64,000 nt of DNA, taken from positions 1 through 64,000 of the forward strand of contig WNNJ02001502.1 in NCBI GenBank assembly GCA_012934845.2. Direction: 5' to 3'. Positions 8,425-18,174 of the stretch are shown here, in pieces. Numbering within the stretch: the first letter of the stretch is position 1; every line of letters starts with the position of its first letter. This DNA is from Pomphorhynchus laevis. Taxonomy: Eukaryota; Acanthocephala; Palaeacanthocephala; Echinorhynchida; Pomphorhynchidae. Position numbers and translations under genes: made by a program. The notes under the pieces were generated by a model. That model saw nothing but the letters and a program-made list of their open reading frames with translations. It made no database searches and was not told the origin of the DNA.

Positions 8425-9445
8425 ATGTGATAATAACTGTAACGCCTATCTAACACAGATTAAACCATCAAATAAATATGAATATATTGATAAAATTGAA
8501 TTAATAAAATCCTTAAATATTTTGATAAATCAAAATTATTTAAAAATAGAGGCATCTATATTTAGACAAGTAAAAGGTGTTCTAATGGGTGGTAATAGTA
8601 GCCCAATTATAGCTGACTTGTTTTTAAGCTTTATAGAATATGAATTTGTTCATAACTGTGTAAAAACTAAATCTAAACAATATAAATATATGAAATATAT
8701 GTTTCAATACATTGATGATATGTGTGTATTTAATTCTAATAATTTTTATTCAATTAGTGAGCACATTTATCCAGAAAGCCTTATTCTTAACAAAACCAAT
8801 ATTAATGATAAAGAAGGTGTATATCTAGATATGAACATTAAATTAACATTAACTAAAACTACTATTAATTTATATCGTAAAGATGACATATTTAAATTTA
8901 CAAGAAACATATTTTTGCATGATCATTCATGCATACCATATAATATAAAATATAATACATTAAATAATGAAATTTTAAGAATTGCAACAATATGTAATGA
9001 TATTGGCTTTCTTCAAAATCATTTAAATAATTTAATAGATACATATTTTAAACTAGGTTACTATAAAAATAACATCAAGCAGAAAATAGTAAAATATATA
9101 AATCAACACAATAATATTAAAAATAAATTTAATATAATTAGCAGCAAATTTTCATGGATGGATTATAAAGATAGTTTGTATAACGTGATGACCTATAATC
9201 CTTATTCTAATACAACGTCTATTATTTATTAGTCAAATCATAAAAATTGACTTTTATTTTAAATTTCAATTTTTTATTTTAACTTGATTTAAATTATAAA
9301 AAATCTTATAACAATTATTTATTTTATTATTTATTATCTAATTATTAATTTTAATTTATTAATTTAGCATTATTATTTTTATTTATTTATTTTTAATTTT
9401 ATAATTATCTTAAATTCGTAGACTCAGTTAGCTGAATTGATTAAT
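8425..9445 (+). mobile_element. PLE-1 copy b (RT, open reading frame of 236 codons)
   Basis: The reading frame 8522-9232 encodes the palm and thumb of a PLE reverse transcriptase: FRQVKGVLMGGNSSP (box B) and YIDDMCVF (catalytic YIDD box). It ends NTTSIIY at an apparently natural stop and is followed by the family tail and the terminal ACTCAGTTAGCTGA motif at about 9420-9436. The 5' half of the RT and any endonuclease are missing, so the copy is truncated. The frame itself looks whole and is the least decayed PLE-1 in the window. Family placement within PLEs (perhaps the lineage with an N-terminal GIY-YIG) is inference. Confidence 0.8.
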
Positions 9446-10110
9446 ACACAATTATTTAAGCATTGCTTAATTTAGCTATAAATTAATCCGAAACGAATGA
9501 AATTTTTATTACTTGATAACAAAGCTGATGAATTACTGATTTGTCATTTTTATATACAATATTTTTATTTGCACATTTTTAATGGCCTTGATTTTATTTT
9601 TTACATGCACTTATTTTTATGCATCTTAATTAATTTATGTATTTTAACTTTTTCATCGGATTTATCGTGATAAATAAGATTTATCATAATTTGTACTATT
9701 TGACTCATATAAACTTGAAGCGTAAGTCCTTTCTTCGTCAGGTATTTATTAATATAATTTTTTTATTATAATTTATTTAAACTGTAATTACATTTCAAGG
9801 GTTGCCCGCAAATGGGTCATTATTTTATTAATATAAATTATAATTGTATTATAAATATACAATAATTTTAGTTAACTAGTTAAATATTCCCGATGCAATT
9901 CACTGCATTCAAGCTGCTATCAGATGTTGCCCGCGTCTACCTCATTTACTGTAGACAAATAATCTCGCAAAATAAAAAATTAAATTAAATTCGGAAACTG
10001 GCCAGTCGATAATACAAAGCAAATGTTATTAGCAAAGATTATATATTTATGTATCCGCAACTCAAAAATACAGACGTTTATTTAGCTATGCATTCTGAAA
10101 CCACAAGTAT
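9446..10110. other. Intergenic, 3' flank of mS37
   Basis: AT-rich; nothing recognised apart from the end of PLE-1 copy b. It holds the presumed 3' UTR of the mS37 gene, which is read leftward. Confidence 0.3.
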
Positions 10111-10272
10111 TTATCCGTCAGTATGTTTAGGTTGCTTAAATCTTTGAAGAAATTGGTTTACTATCGGTGCAAGATATTGACCACGTATTGGTTTCAATTT
10201 GACAATCTCTTCACTTTGAACAATAGAATTGATGGAATGCTTATTTAACGCTGCTCGAGCTGATTGCTTCCT
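10111..10272 (-). CDS. MRPS37 (CHCHD1): mS37/CHCHD1 C-terminal exon
   Basis: On the minus strand a good acceptor (ACTATACTACTTTAG) precedes an open segment of 53 codons plus stop. It starts RKQSARAALNK and ends LAPIVNQFLQRFKQPKH. The end aligns with the C-terminus of animal CHCHD1 (LLP-NKLNKLLQRFPNKP), and the start continues in frame (phase 0) from the CAG that ends the exon at 15430. The protein is a small component of the mitochondrial small ribosomal subunit. The assignment rests on the two exons together; an N-terminal exon upstream of 15548 was not found. Confidence 0.75.
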   Translation of the reverse strand, partial: RKQSARAALNKHSINSIVQSEEIVKLKPIRGQYLAPIVNQFLQRFKQPKHTDG

Positions 10273-10447
10273 CTAAAGTAGTATAGTGATTATAATTCGA
10301 TAAGATGTTGGGATTAATATTATTATACAGATTTTGAAACATTGGTTACGCTCTCATCAACGATAATCATTAGTAATTAATTGTATTTCCATCATTGGTG
10401 TGTCACATTTTAAAGAAATTGTCATTTTTTAGTGATAAAAATATAAA

Positions 10448-10474
10448 ATTTGAAAACGGCAAAAGGCGAAACGT
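10448..10474 (+). ncRNA. Decayed hammerhead core
   Basis: A TTGAAAAC-like strand is followed by a short stem and GGC-GAAAC-GTC, the same layout as the remnant at 96-125. No confirmed stem I. Weak. Confidence 0.2.
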
Positions 10475-11650
10475 CCAAATATATTTACATGCATTTTGCC
10501 AGTTTTGATTTTTCGACTATATATATGATTTATGATGTTGACCATGATAAATTTAGTTATATATATTATTTTTAAAGACATTTTTCCGAAAACATTAAAT
10601 GGCAATTTTCGTAATATTTCAAAATTTGGCAAATACACAATTTAATAAATATTGAATTATCAAGAATTACTATTTGTATAAATGAATATCCAGCGATCAT
10701 TGATATTATCAATAACAACATCGATTTAGGCCATTAATGTAGCTGCGATTACATCTACTTAACATGAGTTTGACCTTTCATTGTAGATTTTGTTTTTTAA
10801 TTGTTAATGAGCTTGTCTTATCACGTAATAATAGGATCAGAAGAAACTATATATAAAATTAAGAAATTGCTTAAGTATTCGGTCTTATAACTTCATCTTG
10901 ACATTGACGTTCAACACTATCTAATCTACAAAGCAGTATGATTTTATAATATTCGCTTTAAAAACTTAAAGTTAATAACTAAAAATATATTTCAGAAAAG
11001 AAGCAATCTTAATAAATTACTGTGAATTCGCGTGCAATTTTCGGGAATTCCCATCGTTCCAATAAAAATATGGTAAACCGAAATGGCACTAAACGGACAA
11101 GCGTTGAGTGAGGTCTTACCGTAATAAATTTATGTGGGACGACTACAATTACGATAACCACCATTTTGAAGAATATATATAAGTAAATAGCTGTCATAGT
11201 AATATAGAACAACATCTGGCAGCCATTTTCACTTAAGGCAAAGATAATAAAAGAAACAAAATTTCAAAAATATAAATTGTCTTGACGTAACATCAGTACA
11301 AACATTTTAACCATAAATAGAAAGTAAAATGTGAAAGCATTTGAGTTTTGTCCATATGGCATAGTAGTAGTTCAGTGGTACCTAATATCGCAAAATGTGG
11401 ATGTGTCCAAAAATACATAAAGACCAACAACAAGTCATGAAATTTATCCAAATTATCAATAAAGATAATTTTAGAAACAAATAAGCTGCATATTTAAATA
11501 TAATAAAGTCACTGTAATTAGGAAACTATTTAGTAGTTTTGAAATGGGAAAGAAATATATGTGTAAAAGCGTGAAAAAGCGTGCATATATCAAATTAAAT
11601 ACAAGTTTAAATAACAAATTTTACTTATTAATGGAACATGTAATGATATT

Positions 11651-11917
11651 GTGCCACCTAAATATATTCAAGTACATAATCAAATTTCCATTAGTTATAA
11701 AATATTAAACATACTATCATTAAATACATTTGATAATAATCAAATGCATATTATGATAAGTAAATTAAAAATTACAACTCAGAAATTTTTTAAATGTCCA
11801 GGTTCTAAACTCAAATGTTTTATAGCATACATTTCCAATAGTTTTTTTCATAAATATTATCACAATAGAACTTTATCTCAAAATTATTGGATGATAAAAA
11901 TAAACAAGTACCAATAA
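11651..11917 (+). other. Unassigned 88-codon open frame
   Basis: An uninterrupted AT-rich frame (Ile, Lys, Asn, Ser-rich) opposite to the mS37 gene and inside its intron. No motif or family recognised. It could be a decayed mobile element piece or chance. Confidence 0.15.
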
Positions 11918-12118
11918 CGATATACGAAAAAGAAATGCAATACAATGCTTGCATATATATTATATTTTAATATATGATCGGCAGTAGAGCAAGACAATAC
12001 TAAGACAAGGTTCTTTTTATTTGATCGCTTCGGCTTAAAGCTTAATGCCTTTATATATATGTTATCTAGCATGGGACTTTCGGGTGTGATCCTCGTAGGA
12101 ACGTTCATTTAGATATTA

Positions 12119-12284
12119 TAAAAGTATCTTATTAACACCAATCAACAAAAAGTTTTAATATTCGAACGTTTCGGTTCGAATAAAAAAGTTTGAGATAAAT
12201 AACATACAATGCTGATGAAGGTTTAAGAACCGAAACGTTCGAATATTAAAACTTTTTGTTGATTGGTGTTAATAAGATACTTTT

Positions 12285-12285
<1 letters not shown>
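12119..12285. repeat. Palindrome with hammerhead core in its loop
   Basis: Arms 12119-12176 and 12228-12285 (58 bp each) are perfectly or almost perfectly complementary, separated by 51 nt. The loop and right arm together carry CUGAUGA (12212-12218), one extra A, GGTT-TAAG-AACC (12220-12231) and GAAAC (12232-12236), i.e. a hammerhead with 4-bp stem II. The palindrome arm would be stem III, but no stem I forms, so activity is doubtful. The right end touches a (TA)n tract. Confidence 0.75.

Positions 12286-12287
<2 letters not shown>

Positions 12288-12355
<68 letters not shown>
12288..12355. repeat. (TA)n microsatellite
   Basis: About 68 bp of pure TA between the palindrome and the next element. 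Confidence 0.96.
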
Positions 12356-12357
<2 letters not shown>

Positions 12358-13319
12358 CTTCAGAAATAATAAAAACAGGAAAATTGCACAAAATGAGATT
12401 CAAGACGTTTCGGCCAAGCGGCCTTTATCAATCTAAAACAAAAAACACACAACAATTAGAACAATGCATCGAACAAAATCTAAAATAATCATCACGTAAC
12501 TCCTGGTTCGACAAGGATGCTCAGGGTTGCATCCATCGTGCGTCTCCGTATGTAATCTACCGATTAACTCATTCTTTAGACGAAGTCGAACGTTTTTATC
12601 AATTACGTTGGCGTGCACAATACAATAACGGAAACATTCACTCCCACCGTGTTCTATTGCATGAAGTAAAGCACCATCAGCTGGATTGCCTGTTCAGTAC
12701 TGTGACCGTTGTAAATTAAGTATCCGCGCCATGCCCAGACTACTTTAGTCCACATATTGTTTCTTGCATATTTGGCATGTGCCAACATACGTTATGTTTG
12801 GGGTGTTACCACAAGGTTTACAGCCAACGTTATCATGTTTGTGTGAATTTTTTAAAATGTCACTGATATTTTGTCCTAGTGAATTAGTTTTGGGGGTTGA
12901 TTAGTTGAGCATAGCGAACGTGCTACTTTAACGACATCGCTTTGAACATTGTCAATTATCGAATGGTGTGGCATTACTGCTGTGATCACATCATTTGTTG
13001 TTTTTATTTGTCGCCTCGAAGTAAGTCGTTTCGCTCATACCTGCGTACACTATTAAATTGTGTTACTATCGTCGACTTACTATAGCCTCTCTGCAGCAAA
13101 TGTGATTATAATTCTGTAAGATGCTCCTCGAAAATTATATTGAATTGAAATTATTTTAATTGAAAATTATATTACGTTTTATCGACCGAGGGTGGCAGCT
13201 ATTAGCATGAATGTGCAGCAATGGAGTTTTTTGTCTTAGATTAATAAAGGCGCTTAGCCGAAACGTCTTAAATCTCATTTTTTGCAATTTTCCTGTTTTT
13301 GTTATTTCTGAAGAAATAT
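12353..13319 (-). mobile_element. PLE with hammerhead-bearing terminal inverted repeats, GIY-YIG fragment inside
   Basis: The left end (12353-12448) and right end (13230-13319) are inverted repeats of about 95 bp. Each contains a hammerhead-like core: on the minus strand at 12432-12405 TTGATAA-A-GGCC-GCTT-GGCC-GAAAC-GTC, and on the plus strand at about 13242-13272 a shorter version. Inside, the minus strand encodes a cysteine-rich segment (CKPCG, then ITYVGTCQICKKQYV) of the GIY-YIG nuclease type used by PLEs. RT is absent and the coding part is broken. The inverted copy of the 3' end at the 5' side is an arrangement known from PLEs. Confidence 0.65.
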
Positions 13320-13399
13320 ATGGCCGAATCACATTGTGATCCAGGATCGCGATCGCTACGGTATTTGCCATATATATAAATAACATAAAATTAGTTGGA

Positions 13400-13507
13400 A
13401 AAGAATATAAAATTTATTGACTAGTTTCGGTTTATACATTTATCATAATACACGTGTATTATAATAAATGTATAAACCGAAACTTGTCAATAAATTTTAT
13501 ATTCTTT
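13400..13507. repeat. 108-bp palindrome with GAAAC motifs, no loop
   Basis: Arms 13400-13453 and 13454-13507 are complementary with about two mismatches, with ACACGTGT at the centre. Each arm carries ACCGAAAC followed by a GTC-like triplet, as in a hammerhead GAAA strand, and the mirrored TGATAAA resembles a decayed CUGAUGA. It belongs to the same class as the palindromes at 254, 1041 and 12119. Confidence 0.7.
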
Positions 13508-13639
13508 ATCCAGCAGTTTTATATTTTTTAAAAAATAATAATAATTGATTGAAAGGTTAGATCATTTCTCAATCCATAAAACACAAAAAAATTATAAAAC
13601 ACAAACATCATAAAAAATACTGTCAAATGCTGAAAAGTG

Positions 13640-14460
13640 CATGAAATTATCAAATTACATTGCTTTTATGACCAAACTTGATCGTCTATGTAATTCATGG
13701 ATCTCTGAAAATATGATCACGGTTGCACTGCAAGTCCTTTCGGACAAGAAAAATATTGGTCAGAAAGATGCGTTTCATTAATTTAATGTAGCACTATTTT
13801 ATCATCCAGCATTCTGTGATGTGTAGTATGAGTTAGATGAAATTCTAAAAGAATTATAGAATATTACAACAAGTAGATTGAAACGTCCTCGATTATATTA
13901 TAAAAATGCAGCTAGTTTGGGAGCCATAATATTGAGCAAACGAATGATAGCCAAACAGAAACAGGAAGTTTTGAATGATAAGCGATATTATAACTGAATA
14001 GGTATGAACGAGACTGCACTTTTATAAGTACAATAACTAAGTTAAAATTAGGCATAAAGAAGCAATTTAATTGCAAGTCTACATGACTCATTAATCAAAA
14101 CATTTGTCGTGACTGCCCAGCACAGTACATTGAAAAATAGGTGCTACAATAAGTAGAGACGAGATATGATAGCAAAAGAGCAACAGATGCAGTGATGACT
14201 CATCTTATTCAAAATCCCTCTCATCGATTGAAAACATTTTTTGTTGCAAGTTTTAATTTAACAAATTTCAACAAAATCATTAAAGAAATATATCACAACA
14301 CAATTCTTCCGGATTTAACGTCATGATATAATAACTATTTTCACGTTTGAAATTTGATAACTGACGAAGAACTCTAGAAGTACGGCACGTTTTAAATTAA
14401 TATTTTATTCCTTGCCTTTCTGCGGTTATATCTTAACTTATGCATAACATCATTGATGTA
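13640..14460 (+). mobile_element. Decayed Penelope-like element (GIY-YIG region)
   Basis: Around 14060-14340 the plus strand encodes NICRDCPAQYIEK followed by TRYDSKRATDAVMTHL, which matches the CRDC-x3-YIGKT core of PLE GIY-YIG endonucleases. The preceding AASLGAIILSKRMIAK segment is probably from the same protein. The copy is broken many times, with no RT seen. It lies in the mS37 intron. Confidence 0.5.
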
Positions 14461-14501
14461 TTAATTGAAAAAATAAAAGAGCAAGTACATTTTGTCGTTT
14501 T

Positions 14502-14562
14502 CTTAAGATTGCAATATTTTGATTATGACAGCAGTCACCATCATCAGGCTTAGAAGCACAGT
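14502..14562 (-). ncRNA. Decayed hammerhead core downstream of the PLE
   Basis: On the minus strand CUGAUGA-T-GGTGAC-TGCT-GTCA is the first core strand with most of stem II, as in the palindrome at 6847. The GAAA strand is not preserved. The position just past a PLE fits a PLE end. Confidence 0.3.
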
Positions 14563-14929
14563 ACATTTATAGTATTTTGGGGTTTTAAAACTTGTAATGT
14601 TGTAAAAAGTAGATGAAACTAAATAAAAATAGATATTAAAAGCACTATTTATTAAATCTGATTATAATTTGAGTGTACAATGCTATCACGGTAGTGGCAG
14701 CAGCCACGAAGGAAATACAACAATTTAATATTTTTGAAAATATTAAATTTACCTGTATATTCTGTGCGAAAACTTTTAGAATTTTAATGGATAAATGCAA
14801 TGTAAATTTAATTGTAATGAAATAGCAACATAAATATTTACAAGCTTTGGCTTGTAAATAGTAATTAATTTTTATACTTTTTTAATATTAAAAAATTATG
14901 AGAGGTCTTAATTAGATGTCTTGATTAGA

Positions 14930-15130
14930 AATCCTGATGACCTCAAATCCTTATTCTGATTTTAAATTTCAACTTTTATTTTAACTTGATATAAATTATA
15001 TAAAATCTTATATAACAATTATTTATTATTTATAATTATTAATTATTTAAGAATTTAAATGTTATTTAGCATTATTTTTTATTAATAAATAATATAAAAT
15101 ACGTAGACTCAGTTTGCTGATCTGGTTAAT
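14930..15130 (+). mobile_element. PLE-1 3'-terminal fragment
   Basis: Matches the tail of the PLE-1 copies at 9.2 and 38.2 kb, from the CTGATGACCTC-like block to the terminal ACTCAGTTTGCTGATCTGG at about 15107-15125. Only the 3' end is present. Confidence 0.7.
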
Positions 15131-15429
15131 TTGCAATTAGATAAAACTATTAGAACGAAATTATTGCAGTATCTCAAACTTTGGCGATAGTCAGTTCCAA
15201 ACATGTTGGTCGCTACAAACACATCTTGCTGTTCTGTTTAAAACATTATATATTTTATAAAGCTAATGCTCTTTTAAAAAATATGTTATGTTCATATGTA
15301 TGTTCTGTTCAATGGCATTGAACGTTCAAATACACTACTCAATTGGAATAAAATTACAGCGATAATAATAAATCAAATAATGATACACATATCTTCTTTA
15401 AAAGTATGTATTAAGATTATATAAAATAC

Positions 15430-15548
15430 CTGGAATTGTGAGTAGCAATTTTTGAACAATTGCAATTCTTCTTGACAGTTACTTTCCGAAAATTCGTTCC
15501 TTTTTAGACATGCAAATAATGTAGTCATGTGAGGTAAACATTCAAACT
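15430..15548 (-). CDS. MRPS37 (CHCHD1): mS37/CHCHD1 twin-CX9C exon
   Basis: Minus-strand exon between acceptor GTTAATTTAG and donor CAG-GTATTT. It encodes FECLPHMTTLFACLKRNEF then SESNCQEELQLFKNCYSQFQ. C-x9-C appears twice (CLPHMTTLFAC and CQEELQLFKNC), the coiled-coil-helix-coiled-coil-helix signature. ACLKRNEFSES and the spacing match CHCHD1 (MACWKQNEFSDDAC in vertebrates). The exon starts in phase 1 and ends in phase 0, compatible with the exon at 10111-10272. Such proteins are imported into the mitochondrion and disulphide-bonded. The first exon, encoding about 30-45 residues, is missing from what I can see. Confidence 0.75.
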
Positions 15549-15549
15549 C

Positions 15550-16070
15550 TAAATTAACGTACAATTAGTTAAAATACAATGGGCAAACCTTAGCAATTAA
15601 ATTACTTTTTACTGTAAATAATTATATAAATAATTATATAAATATTTATTTATATAAATAATTATATAAATTACTGATATAAATTATAAATATAAATTAA
15701 GATAAAGCACTTAATTATTATTTACAAATTACAGGCTTTGTTTTGTACGCATTAAGCAAACTTGGTCAATTAATTTTAAACTTCGGAGTCAGCTGATTCG
15801 CAACTTTAATCGATTTACATCAATTTTCACAGCGTTATATATAGCTAGCCTGTAACATCCACTCATTTGACGAATAATATCTAATTTATACAAACTTTTA
15901 TCCAGTAGGATACAGTAAAAAAATTTATTGAATATTTTATCGTCATGTCAAATATTATAATAACAATAATATATTACCAATTGAATAAGTTGGTATAAAT
16001 AAAATAGGTTTTATTTTAAAGCAAAATTTAATGTCAGTTTCAAAAGGCATTTTACCCACACAAGAACAGT
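15550..16070. other. 5' flank or first intron of mS37
   Basis: AT-rich with simple ATATAAATA runs at 15615-15690. No N-terminal mS37 exon recognised. Confidence 0.3.
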
Positions 16071-16075
16071 AGTAA

Positions 16076-17450
16076 GTTATTTAACGTTTTTGGCCAATCT
16101 CTGTGACCATTTTCATTAAAAAAATATCCAAACATTAAAAGCTCACAGACATACGTACATAGAATTCAGGAAGAATTCTAAGACTTTCACAAATGTTGCA
16201 ATCATTCGGTATTTTTAAACTATAATAAGACATTTCCCTACATTCTTTTCCTGCAGCATTGATGTGAATTGATAACAGTATCATTAGACAGAAATAATTA
16301 ACATCTGTTTCAAGCATATTAATATTATCAAAATCCATTTCATGGTTATTTATAAGAACATGATTCAAAATACCCGATAAAATGTTTACTCTCCTTATTG
16401 CTGAACAATGCTTCTTGATTCTTGTTTCTATTCAGCGTTTATTCTGTCCAACCTAGGTAGTATTACAATCTTTGCATTTTATTTGATATACTACACATGC
16501 TGTTATGTTCTTTTTGGGTCTGCGTTTAAACCTAAACGTCAAATTACGTTCGAATGGATAATATATTCTTGTTTTATCATTAATATTTTTCCTTAGATCG
16601 TCTTCAAGAAATTTTAGACTCTCATCATCCTCAAATGTTGAAGGTATAAGAAACGTAATCTTCTTGGTCACATCCACACTTTAATCCTACTTTTTATAAT
16701 AAATCATTTTGATTTAATATCAGCTTGAAGTATTGTCCATTTTGGAAAATCGCCATCTATTAATACAGCGTTCACTATTTCTCTTTGACGTCTACCAACA
16801 TATCTATAAGAGCATATTTGCAACGGTCTTAATGAGATTGGTGTATCTGCATATATTTAATATTTGGCTAAAGTGTGGCTCGACCATACAGGTGGACTAG
16901 AATTGATGTTTTGCTTTTGATAGATCTCCGTTATTATTTTATTTTTCTGTCTAACCATAACATCCAGAAATGCAACGAACTTTGTCAAGTTCTCAGTGTG
17001 AACTTCCCACTAAATAGCTAAATCCTTTTTATTAAATGTATTCCTAATATTGTCGGCGTTTTCAGCTTTATTGAATATCATGAAAACATCGACGACATAT
17101 CTCTAATATGAACACAAAGTTGTCAAACGGTTATAAATATCTGATTATCTCAATTATCCATATATATGCTGGCCAAAGTATATCCTAACGGAGATCCCAT
17201 TGCCACAACATCAATTTTTTCAAATATGTAATTTTCAAAAGTAAGCGAAGATTTTTCCGTACACCATAACAAAAGATCTGTTCATTCAATATAATTAAAT
17301 TTAGGATTCATACACTGTTCAGATAAAATTATCAAGGCCAATTGAATTGATGGTCTTAAAGGTACGTTAGTAAAGAGAAAAGCAGCGTCATCTGTTACAA
17401 AATATCTTATGTAGGCATACCATAATAAAAATATGATAAATGTATAATAG
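16076..17450 (-). mobile_element. Penelope-like element, RT plus C-terminal GIY-YIG
   Basis: Minus strand. 17450-16690 encodes the end of an RT with VAMGSPLG (box B of PLE RTs). 16677-16453 encodes the linker ending VVYQIKCKDCNTT, which runs into a GIY-YIG core, and 16440-16135 the rest of the nuclease with IPNDCNICESLRILPEF at its end. This RT then GIY-YIG order is that of Penelope/Poseidon/Neptune-type elements. A decayed hammerhead core (TTAATGA, stem GGTC ... GGCC) lies at 16081-16119 at the 3' end. The element is broken many times. An inverted copy of its 3' end lies at 17560-17860. Confidence 0.75.
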
Positions 17451-17559
17451 CAGTAATATAATAAAGTATTATTAAAGTAACAACTTTTATCAGCAACTCT
17501 CTAATAAAAGTTGCAGAGAAAAAATTAAAAACTATTACAGCCCATAAGAAACAAGAATC

Positions 17560-17860
17560 GAGAAGCATAGTTCAGCACTAAGAAGATTATACATTTCATT
17601 TGCCATTTTGAATCAGGTCCTAATTAACCATGAAGTGGATTTTGATAATACTGGTATGCTTAAAACAGAGGCTAATCATTTCCGTCGAATTATACCGGAA
17701 TCAATTCACATTCATGCGGCTGGAAATAAATAAACTTTATTTTAAAAATACCGAATGATTGCAACATTTGTGAAAGTCTTTGAATTCTTCCTAAATTCTA
17801 GGTCCGTATGTCTGTGAGCTATAAATGTTTGTATATTTTTTCATGAAAAAGGTTACTTAG
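17560..17860 (+). mobile_element. Inverted copy of the 3' end of the preceding PLE
   Basis: The plus strand reads the same C-terminal nuclease segment (NPEWLQHL-type IPNDCNICESL region) as the minus strand at 16130-16400, then the same 3' end. It forms the 5'-side inverted repeat of the PLE. The similarity is clear but imperfect, so the two copies have been diverging for a while. Confidence 0.7.
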
Positions 17861-18049
17861 ATTGGGAAAAAGGTAATTCTATCAGATAAAAATTTATATT
17901 AAAACAAAACTTTTATATCAAAATATAATAACTATTTTCTTATAAGAATGCGGAAATTCTCAAACATTTCGATAAAATTGTATATTTTTTTCTTGTGGTG
18001 ATACTCTTAATTATAATATATTCCTTAAAATTACCGGTACATTATATTA

Positions 18050-18172
18050 CATTCGAATTGCAATGTCAAATGGTTTTACAAGTGTCAAACGCACAAATAT
18101 CGTAAATTAAAAGTAAACAAAAGTAGATTAGGCGTAATTATATAAAAATACAAATATAATACAAATCAGTCT
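18050..18172 (+). repeat. Inverted flanking repeat, left copy
   Basis: GAATTGCAATGTCAAA and ATCGTAAATTAAAAGTAAAC, with the following 40 bp, recur in reverse complement at 30120-30245. The two copies bracket the LINE-A cluster. Confidence 0.65.
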
Positions 18173-18174
18173 GG

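Larger units (their letters stand above)
10276..15429 (-). other. Intron of mS37 (about 5.15 kb) loaded with PLE remnants
   Basis: Bounded by donor CAG-GTATTT (15430/15429) and acceptor TTTAG-AGG (about 10273). It contains the palindrome at 12119-12285, the (TA)n at 12288, the GIY-YIG element at 12353-13319, the palindrome at 13400-13507, a PLE at 13640-14460 and a PLE-1 tail at 14930-15125. 10600-11650 shows no recognised feature. Confidence 0.65.

Noticed and set aside
11009-11240. Possible minus-strand first exon (MVVIVIVVVPHKF) with donor GTAAGA
   Set aside because: It is too short, lies inside the mS37 intron, and does not join in phase to any recognised exon.
12119-12285. Active type III hammerhead with the palindrome arm as stem III
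   Set aside because: The bases after the would-be cleavage triplet do not pair with those before CUGAUGA, so there is no stem I; kept only as a hammerhead-derived palindrome.
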